Positions 1 to 7,596 of a stretch of 14,758 bases of DNA are shown piece by piece. The DNA comes from Pseudomonadota bacterium (GTDB taxonomy: Bacteria; Pseudomonadota; Gammaproteobacteria; Burkholderiales; SCOH01): NCBI GenBank assembly GCA_030917985.1, contig JAUPTR010000092.1, positions 1 through 14,758 on the forward strand, given 5' to 3'. Position 1 is the stretch's first letter. Every line of letters begins with the position of its first letter. The notes beneath the pieces are model-generated. The model was not told where the DNA came from. It saw only the letters and a program-made list of their open reading frames with translations, and made no database searches. A program made the position numbers and the translations under genes.

Positions 1-14
1 CACCAAGGCCAGGT

Positions 15-1913
15 ATGAATCAGGCCACGCTTCTTAGAGATCGTTCGCGCGACCGGAACCTGTTCCAGAGTCGGTTGTTGATTGCGTTGCTGGTGGTGTT
101 TCTAGCCTTTGGCGGCCTGGTTGCGCGCTTTGTCTATCTGCAGGTTTTGCAGCACGAGCATTACCAGACCCTTGCCGAGAGCAACCGGATCTCGATTGTA
201 CCGATCACCCCCAGCCGGGGTCTGATCTACGATCGCAACGGGGTGCTGCTGGTGCACAATTTCTCTGCCTATACCCTGGAAATTACCCGTAGCAAAATCG
301 CCAATCTGGAGCAGACCCTGGCTGAGCTCGGCCAGATTGTTGAAATTACACCCAAGGACCGCAAGCGGTTCAAGAAGCTGCAGGAAGAAAGCAAGAACTT
401 TGAAAGCCTGCCGATCAAGACGCATCTGAGCGATGAAGAGGTTGCACGTTTTGCGGCGCAGCGCTTCCGGTTTCCGGGGGTTGAAATCAATGCTCGGCTA
501 TTTCGGCATTACCCCTTGGGTGATTCGGCGTCACATCTGATTGGTTACATCGGCCGAATCAACGATAAGGATGTGGCCGAGATCGAGGCGCGTGAAGAAA
601 CCACGAACTACAAGGGCACCGATCATATTGGCAAGGCCGGGCTGGAACAAAGTTACGAGCGAGAATTGCATGGGATCACCGGCTACGCCGAGGTGGAAAC
701 GGATGCCGGCGGTCGCCCCATGCGTACCTTGCGAACCAAACCGCCTGTCGCGGGTGATAACCTGCGTTTGTCGGTCGATATCGAATTGCAGAAAATTGTG
801 GAGCAGGCTTTTGGCGCACGTCGCGGTGCGCTGGTGGCCATTGAGCCGGAAACCGGGGGGGTGCTGGCACTGGTGTCGCGGCCAGGTTTTGATCCCAATC
901 TGTTTGTCGACGGCATCGACCCGCAAAACTGGCGTGAACTCAATGAATCACGCGACAAGCCAATGAACAACCGGGCAATTCAGGGTACTTATCCGCCGGG
1001 CTCTACCTTTAAGCCTTTCATGGCCCTGGCCGCACTGGAAACCGGTAAGCGCACACCCGGCCAGGCGATTGCCGATCCCGGTTTTTATGTTTTTGGCGGA
1101 CATCGTTTCCGCGACGATAAGCCGGGTGGGCATGGCTATGTCGATATGTACAAGTCGATCGTCGTCTCCTGCGACACGTATTATTACCAGCTGGCCACGG
1201 ATATGGGTATCGATGCCATTGCCCGGTTTATGGGCAGTTTCGGGCTCGGACAACCGACCGGTATTGATATCAAGGGCGAAAAATCGGGCGTATTGCCCTC
1301 TCCCGAGTGGAAGAAAAAACGTTTCCGCAAGCCTGAAACGCAGAAATGGTATGCCGGGGAAACCGTCAGTATCGGCATTGGTCAAGGCTACAACAGCTAC
1401 ACCCCGATCCAGCTGGCGAGCGCAGTGGCGACGCTGGCCAACGATGGCGTCATGTTCAAGCCACATGTCGTCAAATATGTTGAAGATGCCGTGTCTGGCC
1501 GGCGCCGGCCAATTGAGCCGACACCACTGAAGACCTTGCCTTGGGCGCAGAAAAACATCGACGAAATCAAACGTGGCATGGTCGGCGTCAATACCGAGGG
1601 AACGGGTGCCCGTGCATTCGCCAATGCGGGTTATGTTGCGGCAGGAAAAACCGGTACGGCGCAGGTGTTCAGCTTGAAAGGGGCCAAATACGACGAGCAT
1701 GGCACCAAGGAGCACTTGCGCGATCATGCGCTGTATGTTGCTTTTGCGCCTGCGGACAAACCCAGAATTGCGTTGGCAGTCATCGTGGAGAATGGCGGAT
1801 TTGGCGCCCAGTCGGCCGCACCGATCGCACGCCAGGTTTTTGATTATTATCTGCTTGGCAAGCGCCCCAAAGAGCCAGCCAATGAGGATAAAACGGCAGG
1901 GGATAGTCAATGA
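15..1913 (+). CDS. mrdA: Penicillin-binding protein 2 (peptidoglycan D,D-transpeptidase of the elongasome)
   Basis: This inner-membrane transpeptidase cross-links new side-wall peptidoglycan together with RodA. The 632-residue length is normal for class B PBP2. Seen in the sequence: a single N-terminal membrane anchor at about residues 20-44, then the pedestal/dimerisation region opening with the conserved stretch ITPSRGLIYDRNG (64-76). The transpeptidase domain follows, with the SxxK active-site motif GSTFK (nucleophile Ser330, Lys333), SCD at 385-387 (PBP2 enzymes carry SxD where most PBPs have SxN) and KTGT at 545-548. The ATG at 15 is preceded by AGG at 11-13. A TGA at 16-18 could be the stop of an upstream gene overlapping this start; mreD would be expected there, but only five codons are visible. 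The gene overlaps rodA by four bases (ATGA), which implies translational coupling. Confidence 0.97.
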   Translation: MNQATLLRDRSRDRNLFQSRLLIALLVVFLAFGGLVARFVYLQVLQHEHYQTLAESNRISIVPITPSRGLIYDRNGVLLVHNFSAYTLEITRSKIANLEQTLAELGQIVEITPKDRKRFKKLQEESKNFESLPIKTHLSDEEVARFAAQRFRFPGVEINARLFRHYPLGDSASHLIGYIGRINDKDVAEIEAREETTNYKGTDHIGKAGLEQSYERELHGITGYAEVETDAGGRPMRTLRTKPPVAGDNLRLSVDIELQKIVEQAFGARRGALVAIEPETGGVLALVSRPGFDPNLFVDGIDPQNWRELNESRDKPMNNRAIQGTYPPGSTFKPFMALAALETGKRTPGQAIADPGFYVFGGHRFRDDKPGGHGYVDMYKSIVVSCDTYYYQLATDMGIDAIARFMGSFGLGQPTGIDIKGEKSGVLPSPEWKKKRFRKPETQKWYAGETVSIGIGQGYNSYTPIQLASAVATLANDGVMFKPHVVKYVEDAVSGRRRPIEPTPLKTLPWAQKNIDEIKRGMVGVNTEGTGARAFANAGYVAAGKTGTAQVFSLKGAKYDEHGTKEHLRDHALYVAFAPADKPRIALAVIVENGGFGAQSAAPIARQVFDYYLLGKRPKEPANEDKTAGDSQ

Positions 1914-3022
1914 TCCGGCGGTTATTGCATATTTTGCTACGCAATCTTGATGGGCCGCTGATGTTGCTGGCGTTGATGTTGCTGATGGTCAATCTGATCG
2001 TATTGTTCAGTGCGTCCAACCAGAGTGTGGACCGGATCATTGCCCAGCTGGTAAATATGAGTGTGGCGCTGACAGTGATGTGGCTGGCTGCAAATATCTC
2101 GCCACAACGCATGATGAGCCTGGCGCCGCCGATCTACCTGCTGGGCGTTTTGTTGCTGATTGGTGTGGCGGTTGCCGGTGATGTGGTGAATGGTGCGCGG
2201 CGTTGGCTGCATATCGGCGTAACACGGATTCAGCCTTCGGAAATCATGAAAATTGCCTTGCCGATGATGTTGGCCTGGTATTTCCAGCGCCAGGAAGGCA
2301 ACCTGCAGATGCGTCATTTCGGTGTGGCTGCGCTGCTGATGGCCGTGCCTTTGGCCCTCATCCTCAAGCAGCCGGATTTGGGAACCGCCATTCTGGTGGG
2401 TGCGGCCAGTTTTTACATCATGTTTCTCGCCGGTTTAAGTGCCCGTATCGTCTGGCTGTTGGTGGCCGCAGGGGTTGGCGGGATTTATTTCGTCACGCAC
2501 TGGGACTTGTGTATCAGGCTCTTTCACGATTACCAGTGCCAGCGGGTCGCTACCATGCTCAATCCAATGGAAGATCCGCTTGGGGATGGATACCACACGA
2601 TTCAGGGAACGATTGCCATCGGCTCCGGTGGATTGCTGGGCAAGGGTTGGCTGGCAGGAACCCAGACTCATCTGGATTTTATTCCGGAGCGTACTACTGA
2701 CTTTATCTTTGCCGTATTTGCCGAGGAGTTTGGCCTGATAGGCAATGTGCTGCTGTTGATACTGTATCTGCTGACTATCGGCCGGGGTTTGTTTATTGCA
2801 TCCAAGGCTTCAGGCCTGTTTGGCCGGCTTTTGGCTGGCTCTATTGCGCTGAGCTTCTTTACATACGCTTTTGTTAATATCGGTATGGTGTCAGGCATTC
2901 TTCCGGTGGTGGGTGTTCCCTTGCCGCTTATCAGTTACGGTGGCACTGCACTCGTTACTTTGCTGCTTGGATTCGGCGTTTTGATGAGTATTCATGCTCA
3001 TCAAAAACTGGTGCCTAGCTAA
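1910..3022 (+). CDS. rodA: Rod-shape peptidoglycan glycosyltransferase RodA (SEDS family)
   Basis: RodA polymerises lipid II into glycan strands during cell elongation, in complex with PBP2 encoded just upstream. The 370-residue protein is a polytopic membrane protein with about ten hydrophobic segments, the usual SEDS size and topology. Family signatures seen: NGARRWLHIG (94-103), QPSEIMKIALP (108-118), KQPDLGTA (153-160), the long periplasmic loop around DPLGDGYHTIQG (222-233), PERTTDFIFAVFAEE (259-273) containing the SEDS catalytic aspartate Asp264, and PLPLISYGGTAL (338-349). The ATG overlaps the mrdA stop as ATGA, and AGGGGA lies at 1898-1903, a good ribosome binding site. No hairpin terminator is visible after the stop, so transcription may run into the following 327-bp gap. 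Confidence 0.97.
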   Translation: MIRRLLHILLRNLDGPLMLLALMLLMVNLIVLFSASNQSVDRIIAQLVNMSVALTVMWLAANISPQRMMSLAPPIYLLGVLLLIGVAVAGDVVNGARRWLHIGVTRIQPSEIMKIALPMMLAWYFQRQEGNLQMRHFGVAALLMAVPLALILKQPDLGTAILVGAASFYIMFLAGLSARIVWLLVAAGVGGIYFVTHWDLCIRLFHDYQCQRVATMLNPMEDPLGDGYHTIQGTIAIGSGGLLGKGWLAGTQTHLDFIPERTTDFIFAVFAEEFGLIGNVLLLILYLLTIGRGLFIASKASGLFGRLLAGSIALSFFTYAFVNIGMVSGILPVVGVPLPLISYGGTALVTLLLGFGVLMSIHAHQKLVPS

Positions 3023-3250
3023 GAGTGAATGTCTGTAAATACGCCTATTCGCAGTCGTTTATGGGCTTGTCTTGACGCTCGAAAAACGCCGGATTTCTTA
3101 CAAATCAATATTTTAGTCTTGATCCTCTAGACTGCTTGTGGTTCAATTGCCCCGTCATCAACCATTCGTTTTGCTGCCGATTGTTAGACAGTTGCGTTCT
3201 TGGCAGGCATGTCAAATGCGGTTTACTCCGTTGCCAGCACGCAAAGGTTC

Positions 3251-3274
3251 GTAGTCGACACGTTAGTCGATACG
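3251..3274. repeat. Imperfect tandem 12-bp repeat upstream of rlpA
   Basis: Two consecutive copies, GTAGTCGACACG (3251-3262) and TTAGTCGATACG (3263-3274), agree at 10 of 12 positions. A related TGTCGATGTAACG lies further on at 3298-3310. The spacing of about one helical turn and the position about 80 bp upstream of the rlpA start are compatible with binding sites for a regulator, but no known consensus was recognised. Confidence 0.45.
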
Positions 3275-3318
3275 ACAAATGTTCATCTGATTGTAATTGT
3301 CGATGTAACGATTTGTCG
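3273..3318. repeat. 8-bp inverted repeat before rlpA
   Basis: CGACAAAT at 3273-3280 is matched by its exact reverse complement ATTTGTCG at 3311-3318, with a 30-base spacer. Arms this short can arise by chance. It could act as an operator pair or a long-loop hairpin in the leader. Confidence 0.35.
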
Positions 3319-3349
3319 CTTGGCAGTTGCCGGCAAACAGTGCGTTCTT

Positions 3350-4414
3350 ATGAGTCGAAACAGATTCAAGTTTATACAGCAGGGGTGTAGTGATCGTTTC
3401 TCGCTGCGTACCCTTTTTCGTCAAAAGCTGACGCTTGCCACTGGCACGCTTGCAGGTCTCTTGGTTGCCGCTTGTAGCACTACCGTAAAGGCACCGATTG
3501 ACGAGCCCAGAGTGGTGGCGACTGTGCCTGGCCCGGCAGTTATAGAAAAGGCAGTCACAGGCACCCGTCCAGGTGCTTATTACAAGGATGATGGTCCGCC
3601 CGAGCTTGTCCCGGTCGATCTGGCCAAGGTGAAAGATGCTGAGCCCAAGGTGGAGCAGCTGCACAAATATGCCAACAGTCCATACTCGGTGATGGGGTCA
3701 AGTTATGTTCCGGAGCGGGACTACAAGCCCTATAGAATTCGGGGTGTAGCCTCTTGGTATGGCAAAAAGTTTCACGGACAGAAAACGTCCTCCGGTGAAA
3801 AATACGATATGTTTGCCATGACTGCCGCTCACCCCACCTTGCCTATTCCCAGCTATGCACGTGTAACCAACGTTGCCAACGGCAAGAGTGTTGTGGTGAA
3901 GATCAACGACCGGGGCCCGTTTCACAAAGGGCGCGTCATGGATCTGTCTTATGCTGCGGCTTATCGCCTTGGCTACGCCAGTGCGGGGAGTGCCACTGTA
4001 GAGATCGAGACAATCGGTGCGGAGGAGATTGCCAGTTTCAAGCGTAATGGCAAGTGGGGCGAAAATTCTGCCCAGGAGCCGCTTGATTCGACTCCGCTGG
4101 CGGACGCAGCAGTAACGGAGAAGCCTCTGGACAGTATTCCCGCAGAATCAACCGTTGCAGCAATACAAGCGGTGGAAAATGCCAACAGGGGGTTGTTCCT
4201 GCAAATCGGCGCGTTTCGTAACAAGGATAATGCTGCCAACCTGAAGTCCCGCCTGCTCAACAGCAGTGATATTGCGGATGAGCAAATCAATGTTGTGAAC
4301 AAGGAAGGGATGTTCAGGATTCATGTTGGCCCATATGATTCGGAGCAATCTGCCCGCCTGGCTGCAGTTCAACTTCGCGACAGACAGGGCGTAAACGTCG
4401 TTCTGGTTCGTTGA
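3350..4414 (+). CDS. rlpA: RlpA family septal-ring lipoprotein (DPBB plus SPOR domains)
   Basis: RlpA proteins are outer-membrane lipoproteins that bind septal glycan. In some species, such as Pseudomonas aeruginosa, they cleave denuded glycan strands as lytic transglycosylases. From the ATG at 3350 the protein has 354 residues. It starts with a basic n-region and a hydrophobic stretch ending in the lipobox LVAAC, lipidated at Cys42. The double-psi beta-barrel domain spans about 132-222: GVASWYGKKFHG, TSSGE with the putative catalytic Glu150, and VKINDRGPF with Asp187. A low-complexity linker leads to a C-terminal SPOR domain (281-354; LFLQIGAFRNKDNAANL and FRIHVGPY). The frame is open to 3200, but only the 3350 start puts the lipobox at a credible distance; no strong ribosome binding site is visible. 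The gene lies downstream of mrdA-rodA, as in many proteobacteria, and its stop is five bases before tsaC. Confidence 0.93.
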   Translation: MSRNRFKFIQQGCSDRFSLRTLFRQKLTLATGTLAGLLVAACSTTVKAPIDEPRVVATVPGPAVIEKAVTGTRPGAYYKDDGPPELVPVDLAKVKDAEPKVEQLHKYANSPYSVMGSSYVPERDYKPYRIRGVASWYGKKFHGQKTSSGEKYDMFAMTAAHPTLPIPSYARVTNVANGKSVVVKINDRGPFHKGRVMDLSYAAAYRLGYASAGSATVEIETIGAEEIASFKRNGKWGENSAQEPLDSTPLADAAVTEKPLDSIPAESTVAAIQAVENANRGLFLQIGAFRNKDNAANLKSRLLNSSDIADEQINVVNKEGMFRIHVGPYDSEQSARLAAVQLRDRQGVNVVLVR

Positions 4415-4419
4415 TTCGC

Positions 4420-5013
4420 ATGTTCCCAGTTTCACGCTTGCGTGCGCCACGCATCGCATGGCCTTCATCGCAAAATGTTGCCAGGGCTCGCCGAGTGCTT
4501 GCTGCGGATGGGATTATCGCTTATCCCACAGAGTCCTGTTTCGGCTTGGGTTGCAACCCTCGCAGTCCAGGCGCGATTCGGCGACTATGTCTTCTGAAAC
4601 GCCGCTCGCGCGGCAAGGGATTAATCCTTATTGCTGCCGATGTTGCCCAGATCGCACCATTTGTCGAGCCCGGCGCACTTCAGGATCTGGGCCGCTTCAA
4701 GGGTTTCTGGCCCGGCCCGTATACATTTCTGGTGCCGGCCAGCCGCAAGGTTCATCCGTGGTTGAGGGGGCAGCATCGGCAGATCGCCGTACGTATTACC
4801 CGGCATCCCTTGGCTGCCGGTCTTTGTCAGGCACTGGGTACGGCGCTTGTTTCAACCAGCGCAAATCTGTCGGGAAAAGTGTCGCTCAAAACCGCAGCAG
4901 ATTGCCGCCAGTCCTTTGGAGGGCGTCTGTTCGTTGTTCCTGGTCTTACCGGGTTTGCCCGCAAGCCGTCGACCATCATTGATGCCGCCAGTGGCAAAAT
5001 CCTGCGCGGTTGA
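4420..5013 (+). CDS. tsaC: Threonylcarbamoyl-AMP synthase TsaC (YrdC/Sua5 family)
   Basis: TsaC makes L-threonylcarbamoyl-AMP from threonine, bicarbonate and ATP, the first step of t6A37 modification of ANN-decoding tRNAs in the cytoplasm. The 197 residues match the short single-domain TsaC type (E. coli 190), not the longer Sua5 type. Signatures: GIIAYPTESCFGLGC (31-45), the basic KRRSRGKGLILIAA segment (60-73), FWPGPYTFLVPA (96-107), RITRHPLAAGLCQALG (125-140), VSTSANLSG (144-152) and a C-terminal VVPG...PSTIIDAASGKILRG. The ATG at 4420 is preferred; an in-frame TTG at 4411 would overlap rlpA and adds only three residues. The five-base gap to rlpA suggests cotranscription. Residues 1-18 precede the conserved core and are not recognisable. 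Confidence 0.93.
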   Translation: MFPVSRLRAPRIAWPSSQNVARARRVLAADGIIAYPTESCFGLGCNPRSPGAIRRLCLLKRRSRGKGLILIAADVAQIAPFVEPGALQDLGRFKGFWPGPYTFLVPASRKVHPWLRGQHRQIAVRITRHPLAAGLCQALGTALVSTSANLSGKVSLKTAADCRQSFGGRLFVVPGLTGFARKPSTIIDAASGKILRG

Positions 5014-5041
5014 GTTGCTTAAATGCAGCCAGTTGATATAA

Positions 5042-5066
5042 ATCAGCCCGGTTTCGGCTGGATTTT
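5042..5066 (+). terminator. Weak hairpin after tsaC, possible terminator
   Basis: CAGCC (5044-5048) pairs with GGCTG (5056-5060) around a 7-base loop. The pairing can be extended by flanking AT/AT with one bulged G, and TTTT follows at 5063-5066. The stem and T-run are both short, so termination, if any, would be partial. It sits between the tsaC stop and the hemA start. Confidence 0.35.
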
Positions 5067-5076
5067 GCTATTCATG

Positions 5077-5082
5077 TAAAAT
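5077..5082 (+). promoter_or_regulatory. Possible -10 element for hemA
   Basis: TAAAAT matches the sigma-70 -10 consensus at five of six positions and lies 30 bp before the hemA ATG. No good -35 hexamer stands 16-18 bp upstream, so this is weak and would need an activator or another recognition feature. Confidence 0.3.
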
Positions 5083-5112
5083 TAGCAAGTTCAGCCATTC
5101 AAATTGATACCA

Positions 5113-6366
5113 ATGCAGTTATTCACCCTTGGCCTCAACCATCAGACCGCTCCCGTTTCGGTGCGAGAAAAACTCGCGTTCTCCGCCGAATCGTTACCGG
5201 CTGCATTGAATAGCCTGCTTGGCCAGCATCAGGTTAAAGAGGCTGCGATTGTCTCCACATGTAATCGCACAGAGATCTATTGCAATACCAAAAGCCCGCG
5301 CGCGGCAATCGAATGGTTGGCCGGCTATCACCACCTCAGTGATAGCGAAATCGAGCCCTACCTGTATATGCTGCCGAACGATCAGGCCGTTCGCCATGCT
5401 TTCCGTGTTGCTGCTGGCCTGGATTCGATGGTGCTGGGAGAAGCACAGATACTCGGACAACTGAAAGATGCCGTGCGGCAGGCTCAGGATGCCGGGTCGC
5501 TGGGTATTCTGCTGAATACCCTGTTTCAGCGCACCTTTTCTGTTGCCAAAGAGGTGCGGACCCGAACCGAGATCGGCGCCAATTCGGTCTCCATGGCTGC
5601 TGCCGCAGTCAGGCTGGCGGAACGCATTTTCCCGTCGGTCCAAGGGACGCGTGTATTGTTTATTGGCGCCGGTGAGATGATTGAACTGTGTGCCACCTAC
5701 TTTGCTGCGCAACAGCCGAAGTCGATCACGGTCGCCAATCGGACGTTGCAACGTGCAGAAAATCTGGCAAGCAAATTCAACGGCAAGGCCATCACCCTCG
5801 CCGAGCTGCCGCAACAACTGGCTTTCCACGACATCGTCGTCACCTCCACGGGTAGCACCTTGCCGATTCTGGGCAAGGGCATGGTTGAACGGACACTGAA
5901 ACAGCGCAAGCGTCAGCCCATCTTCATGGTGGATCTGGCGGTACCGAGAGATATCGAGGCTGAAGTTTCCGAACTGGAAGATGTGTATCTGTATACCGTT
6001 GATGATCTCGCCAGCGTCGTGCAGGAAGGACGTGATCGCCGTCAGCATGCGGTTCAGGAAGCGGAAACCATTATCGATAGTAAGGTCAGCGAGTTCATGA
6101 CTTGGCTTGAGAGCCGAGAAGTGGTTCCGGTTATCCGTGCCCTGCGCGACAAGGCAGATCGCTTGCGGCGGCATGAGCTGGAAAAAGCAGTCAAACTACT
6201 CGAGCGTGGCGAAGACCCGCGCAAGGCGCTGGAGGTGCTGGCGGCAGGTTTGACCAATAAGTTCACGCATTTACCCACTCATTTGCTGAATCAGGCATCG
6301 GCTGATGACCGCGATACATTGATTGATACGGTTAGCCGTATCTACCAGATTCACGATTCCGATTAG
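5113..6366 (+). CDS. hemA: Glutamyl-tRNA reductase
   Basis: This enzyme reduces glutamyl-tRNA(Glu) with NADPH to glutamate-1-semialdehyde, the committed step of the C5 pathway to 5-aminolevulinate and haem. The 417 residues match the family (E. coli 418). Domains seen: an N-terminal catalytic domain beginning MQLFTLGLNHQTAPV, with the nucleophilic cysteine in STCNRTEIY (Cys50) and the conserved GLDSMVLGEAQILGQ (102-116). The NADPH-binding Rossmann domain starts at VLFIGAGEM (181-189), with DLAVPRDI (274-281). The C-terminal helical dimerisation domain contains SREVVPVIRALRDKAD (334-349). The ATG at 5113 aligns with the family start; an in-frame TTG at 5104 is less likely. No strong ribosome binding site is visible, and TAAAAT at 5077-5082 is a possible -10 element. 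prfA follows after 111 bp, a common pairing. Confidence 0.97.
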   Translation: MQLFTLGLNHQTAPVSVREKLAFSAESLPAALNSLLGQHQVKEAAIVSTCNRTEIYCNTKSPRAAIEWLAGYHHLSDSEIEPYLYMLPNDQAVRHAFRVAAGLDSMVLGEAQILGQLKDAVRQAQDAGSLGILLNTLFQRTFSVAKEVRTRTEIGANSVSMAAAAVRLAERIFPSVQGTRVLFIGAGEMIELCATYFAAQQPKSITVANRTLQRAENLASKFNGKAITLAELPQQLAFHDIVVTSTGSTLPILGKGMVERTLKQRKRQPIFMVDLAVPRDIEAEVSELEDVYLYTVDDLASVVQEGRDRRQHAVQEAETIIDSKVSEFMTWLESREVVPVIRALRDKADRLRRHELEKAVKLLERGEDPRKALEVLAAGLTNKFTHLPTHLLNQASADDRDTLIDTVSRIYQIHDSD

Positions 6367-6477
6367 TCTTGATCCGATGCGATCAGGATGTATTTTGGTG
6401 CATAATTTCGCCCTTCATTACCTCTACATTGAGCGTTGCCGCGTTGAACTCATTCGCCGGCTGCTACAGGCTATTCC

Positions 6478-7557
6478 ATGAAACCCAGTATTGCCGCCAA
6501 ACTTTCCCAGCTGGTTGATCGTCAGGATGAAGTGAGCCGACTTTTGGCTAGCGAGGAAGCGACGCGGAACATGGATCAGTTTCGCAAGCTGACCCGGGAG
6601 CACGCGGAAATCACCCCTGTCGTTGAATTGTTCCAGCAGTATCAGCAGTGCCAGCGTGATCTGGAAACTGCTCAGGAAATGCTGGCGGACCCGGACATGA
6701 GGGAACTGGCAGAAGCCGAACTCAAGGATGGCAAAGAACGATTGCTGCAGCTGGATGCCCAGCTGCAGGCACTGATGTTGCCGAAAGATCCGAACGATGA
6801 GCGCAACATCTTCCTTGAGATTCGTGCCGGAACCGGCGGTGATGAGTCTGCACTGTTTGCTGCCGGCCTGTTCCGCATGTATTCGCGTTTTGCCGAGCGT
6901 AATCGCTGGCAGGTGGAGGTGGTGTCGGCGAACGAATCCGATCTTGGGGGGTATCGGGAGATTATTGCCCGTATCGTGGGGTTTGGCGCCTATTCAAAAC
7001 TCAAGTTTGAATCAGGCGGGCACCGGGTTCAACGGGTACCGGCCACCGAGACCCAAGGGCGTATCCATACCTCTGCCTGTACCGTTGCCGTGATGCCAGA
7101 AGCGGATGAGCTGGAGGCGGTGGAGATCCGCACCGAGGATGTCCGGGTTGATACCTTCCGAGCATCGGGGGCCGGTGGCCAGCACATCAACAAGACCGAC
7201 TCCGCAGTGCGCATTACCCATTTGCCGACCGGCATTGTGGTCGAATGCCAGGACGATCGCTCTCAGCACAAAAACAAGGCTAGGGCGATGAGTGTATTGG
7301 CTGCACGTATCAAGGACGCACAGGAGCGTGAACGCCATGCATCGGAAGCTGCGACCCGCAAGAGCCTGGTTGGTTCGGGAGACCGTTCGGAGCGCATCCG
7401 AACCTACAATTTTCCTCAAGGTCGTGTGACAGATCATCGTATCAATCTGACCTTATACAAAATAGATCAGATCATGGATGGTGATATGTATGAGCTGACA
7501 CAATCGCTGCAACAGGAGCACCAGGCCGAATTGTTGGCCGCTATGGGAGATGGATGA
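6478..7557 (+). CDS. prfA: Peptide chain release factor 1
   Basis: RF1 recognises UAA and UAG stop codons in the ribosomal A site and triggers peptide release. At 359 residues it matches the E. coli length (360). The N-terminal helical domain (about 1-100) is followed by the conserved LEIRAGTGGDESALFA (114-129) and the codon-recognition PAT tripeptide (188-190), in RVPATETQGRIHTSACTVAVMPE. Next comes the GGQ motif (233-235), in RASGAGGQHINKTDSAVR, which enters the peptidyl-transferase centre and is methylated on Gln235 by PrmC. QDDRSQHKNKARA follows. The PAT tripeptide separates it from RF2, which has SPF. A CATAAT at 6401-6406 could serve a local promoter. The gene ends directly at a terminator, and prmC, often the next gene, is not in this window. 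Confidence 0.97.
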   Translation: MKPSIAAKLSQLVDRQDEVSRLLASEEATRNMDQFRKLTREHAEITPVVELFQQYQQCQRDLETAQEMLADPDMRELAEAELKDGKERLLQLDAQLQALMLPKDPNDERNIFLEIRAGTGGDESALFAAGLFRMYSRFAERNRWQVEVVSANESDLGGYREIIARIVGFGAYSKLKFESGGHRVQRVPATETQGRIHTSACTVAVMPEADELEAVEIRTEDVRVDTFRASGAGGQHINKTDSAVRITHLPTGIVVECQDDRSQHKNKARAMSVLAARIKDAQERERHASEAATRKSLVGSGDRSERIRTYNFPQGRVTDHRINLTLYKIDQIMDGDMYELTQSLQQEHQAELLAAMGDG

Positions 7558-7591
7558 AAAAACAAAGGCCTGTATGCAGGCCTTTGTTTTT
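7558..7591. terminator. Strong bidirectional terminator between prfA and the convergent TonB_C gene
   Basis: A perfect 15-bp stem, AAAACAAAGGCCTG-type arms at 7558-7572 and 7577-7591, encloses the 4-base loop TATG. A-run and T-run at the two ends make it work in both directions. The stem starts on the base after the prfA TGA, and the convergent gene ends six bases beyond it at 7597. Confidence 0.93.
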
Positions 7592-7596
7592 GTATG

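Larger units (their letters stand above)
3023..3349. other. rodA-rlpA intergenic region with repeats, no convincing gene
   Basis: These 327 bases hold no supported gene. The rlpA reading frame stays open upstream to 3200, but those 50 codons do not look like an exported protein start. Promoter-like matches are weak: TTGATC at 3119 with TTCAAT at 3142 (17-bp spacing), and TCGACA at 3255 without a good -10. The 3' half contains an imperfect tandem 12-bp repeat and an 8-bp inverted repeat, listed separately, so this is probably the rlpA promoter/leader region. Confidence 0.6.

Noticed and set aside
948..1910. 320-codon open frame on the minus strand inside mrdA
   Set aside because: It lies wholly opposite the transpeptidase domain of a well supported gene, shows no recognisable motif and no ribosome binding site; high GC at third positions of mrdA opens such antisense frames.
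3072..3104. TTGACG followed by TACAAA as an rlpA promoter
   Set aside because: The spacing is 21 bp, outside the sigma-70 range, and hexamers at 16-18 bp are poor matches.
3200..3349. Upstream extension of rlpA by 50 codons
   Set aside because: It would place a charged/mixed segment before the signal sequence and put the lipobox near residue 92; the start at 3350 gives a normal lipoprotein signal.
5194..6174. 326-codon open frame on the minus strand inside hemA
   Set aside because: It is antisense to the conserved catalytic and Rossmann domains of hemA; its translation has no coherent domain and no start signal.
6366..6400. TGATC/GATCA hairpin followed by TATTTT as a hemA terminator
   Set aside because: The stem is only five perfect pairs and the T stretch is interrupted and displaced, so it is too weak to call.
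7012..7437. 141-codon minus-strand frame inside prfA
   Set aside because: Antisense to the GGQ domain with low-quality protein composition.
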